Assembly: GCA_028691315.1 (NCBI GenBank) | Contig: JAQUZN010000002.1 | Location: 1 to 64,000, forward strand | DNA: 64,000 bases | Reading direction: 5' to 3' | Source: Candidatus Izemoplasmatales bacterium | GTDB taxonomy: Bacteria; Bacillota_I; Bacilli_A; Izemoplasmatales; Hujiaoplasmataceae | Shown here: in pieces, positions 62,743-64,000 of the stretch | Layout: each line of letters starts with the position of its first letter | How positions within the stretch are numbered: position 1 is the stretch's first letter | Made by a program: the position numbers and the translations under genes | The notes under the pieces: model-generated | The model's database searches: none | What the model was told of the DNA's origin: nothing | The model's input: only the letters and a program-made list of their open reading frames with translations

Positions 62743-63642
62743 ATGAAAAAAATATTAGTCATAGGCGCAACCAACATTGATATCATAGGTATTTCTCATT
62801 TAGAAGTAATCTCACAAGATTCAAATCCGGGAACAGTTCAAATAGAGTTTGGTGGCGTTGGAAAAAATATTTGTGAAAATTTAAACCGCTTAGGTGAAGA
62901 GGTTGAGCTTGTAACTTTCATTGGTGGAGGAAATTTCGGAAAAACAATTCAAGAGTATTTAACCAAAATTCACATTAAATATGATCATTCTTATATTGAT
63001 GAATCCAAAGAGTGCGGAAAATACGTGGCTATTCATGATGCAAACGGAGTTATTATTTCCGGAATCAATGATTTTTCACTGATTGAAAGTGTAGGACTTC
63101 CGTTTTTTGAACAGTTGCATGATTATATAAATAGTTTTGAAACTTTAGTTTTCGATACAAATTTAAGTCAAAGTGTTCTTACTTACCTTATTCAAACTTA
63201 CCAACATAAAATGATAATCGTTGATGGTGTATCGCAAACGAAGGTGAAGCGTGTTCAATCGGTTTTACAACATATAGATTTATTAAAAGTTAATCTGCAT
63301 GAATTGTCTTCGTTAATCGAAAAACCAGTTAATGATGTTATACTGGGTGTAAGAGAATTGATTACTCTAGGATTAAAATATGCTATAGTGACAAACGGTA
63401 AAGAACCTATTACGTATAATATTGAAAAACGGATTTATCAGACCTTCATTTTCGAACCGGCTAGTATTCAATCAAGTGTTGGCGCTGGAGACGCCTTATT
63501 ATCAGGAATCATCTTTGGACTTAATCATGGGAAAAGTGTTCATGAAGCTTTGAATTACGGAAAGAAAGCTGCTAGCTTCACAATGGAAGTTGGGCAAGCA
63601 TGTAATCCATTATTGACAAGTTTGGTCATAGAAGAAGAATAA
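62743..63642 (+). CDS. PfkB-family carbohydrate/nucleoside kinase
   Basis: A 299-aa ribokinase-fold kinase. GATNIDIIG and FGGVGKNICENLNRLG at the N-terminus, and the ATP/catalytic motif SSVGAGDALLSGIIFGL (catalytic Asp of GAGD) near the C-terminus. The DSNPG and GGVGKN pattern resembles pseudouridine kinases as much as ribokinase, so the substrate is left open. It lies two bases after the GDPD gene and is probably co-transcribed. Confidence 0.87.
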   Translation: MKKILVIGATNIDIIGISHLEVISQDSNPGTVQIEFGGVGKNICENLNRLGEEVELVTFIGGGNFGKTIQEYLTKIHIKYDHSYIDESKECGKYVAIHDANGVIISGINDFSLIESVGLPFFEQLHDYINSFETLVFDTNLSQSVLTYLIQTYQHKMIIVDGVSQTKVKRVQSVLQHIDLLKVNLHELSSLIEKPVNDVILGVRELITLGLKYAIVTNGKEPITYNIEKRIYQTFIFEPASIQSSVGAGDALLSGIIFGLNHGKSVHEALNYGKKAASFTMEVGQACNPLLTSLVIEEE

Positions 63643-63660
63643 TAAGAAGAGGTGTTTTGA

Positions 63661-64000
63661 TTGAAAAATTCTACTATTGAACTTATTTTAGAAAGAAGAA
63701 GTGTAAGACATTTTCAAAATAAACCAATTAGTGATGATTTAATTATGCAAATTGTTAATTGTGGTATGTTTGCGCCAAGCGCAAGGGATAGACAAAATTG
63801 GCATTTCACAGTTGTTACTAATCCAAATACCATTGAAGAAATTAATCGCTTAACACTTCTTGGAATGGAACGTTTAGGAATCGAAAAAGAGGAAGGCTAT
63901 CATGTGTTTTACCATGCTCCTCTTGTGATTGTTTTATCAAGCATTATCGAAGGATATAGCGAGATTAATGCAGGATGTGCAATCGAGAATATGGCGCTAG
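63661..64000 (+). CDS. Nitroreductase family protein, 3' partial
   Basis: A TTG start at 63661 after AGAGGTG opens a frame that runs past the window end (113 codons seen). ELILERRSVRHFQNKPISDDLIMQIV and MFAPSARDRQNWHFTVV are the FMN-binding start of the nitroreductase family, and the last visible residues (NAGCAIENMAL) belong to its second conserved block. It is an FMN-dependent NAD(P)H oxidoreductase; the cofactor would come from riboflavin imported by RibU. Confidence 0.9.
   Translation, partial: MKNSTIELILERRSVRHFQNKPISDDLIMQIVNCGMFAPSARDRQNWHFTVVTNPNTIEEINRLTLLGMERLGIEKEEGYHVFYHAPLVIVLSSIIEGYSEINAGCAIENMAL

Noticed and set aside
1-64000. CRISPR arrays, prophage or integrative elements
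   Set aside because: No regularly spaced direct repeats, phage structural genes or integrases were seen; the only mobile element found is the IS110 copy.

Overview
The window is AT-rich with short intergenic gaps, abundant TTGACA/TATAAT-type promoters and Gram-positive Shine-Dalgarno sites. Its gene set is that of a low-GC Firmicute on the Mollicutes/Bacilli border: rimP-nusA-ylxR-ylxQ-infB-rbfA, RNase J, ComK/ComFA, long HPF, YitT, a T-box and an FMN riboswitch. UGA is used as a stop and a release factor 2 gene is present, so this is not a code-4 Mycoplasma. An Acholeplasma-, Izemoplasma- or Haloplasma-like lineage fits best. That placement is inferred from gene content only. No peptidoglycan gene is seen here, while several lipoproteins are.

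Layout. 1-4900: end of a sugar ABC transporter permease gene, a secreted GH16 beta-glucanase lipoprotein, a VTC/DUF4956 pair, a PucR-type HTH protein and an MsmK-type ATPase. 4900-8300: a ComK-like protein, then a glycolytic cluster (pgk, XRE-cupin regulator, atypical HPr, tpiA). 8300-15300: rpsD with a long leader, fRMsr, thiI, a GNAT reading frame running into pepF, and a beta-propeller lipoprotein. 15400-20900: an rRNA methyltransferase, a small GNAT and the nusA-infB operon with a terminator-like hairpin in its leader. 20900-29200: uvrC, a DEDDh exonuclease, a GPH symporter, an RNase J gene broken by one in-frame TAA, tRNA-Leu(UAA) and two poorly known proteins.

29200-39000: priA and fmt separated by an IS110-family element with a frameshifted transposase and a structured non-coding end that may encode a bridge RNA; then a PgpA-like protein, a membrane protein with a degenerate HD-GYP-like tail, metK and a YtqA-type radical SAM protein. 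39000-50400: a DUF1189-like protein, a T-box-controlled leuS, comFA with a shortened comFC-like gene, hpf, secA, prfB, yitT and recX. 50400-58400: a glycogen cluster (glgB, glgC, a glgD-glgA fusion, glgP). 58400-64000: lipoproteins, a cyclase-family protein, FMN-riboswitch-controlled ribU, a GDPD phosphodiesterase, a PfkB kinase and the start of a nitroreductase.

The genes suggest a fermentative heterotroph that takes up oligosaccharides, stores glycogen, imports riboflavin and retains parts of a DNA-uptake system. The most unusual items are the interrupted RNase J gene, the IS110 element with its candidate guide RNA, the HPr-like protein lacking the usual Arg-Pro next to its histidine, the GlgD-GlgA fusion, and the match between the leuS T-box and the tRNA-Leu found in the same window.
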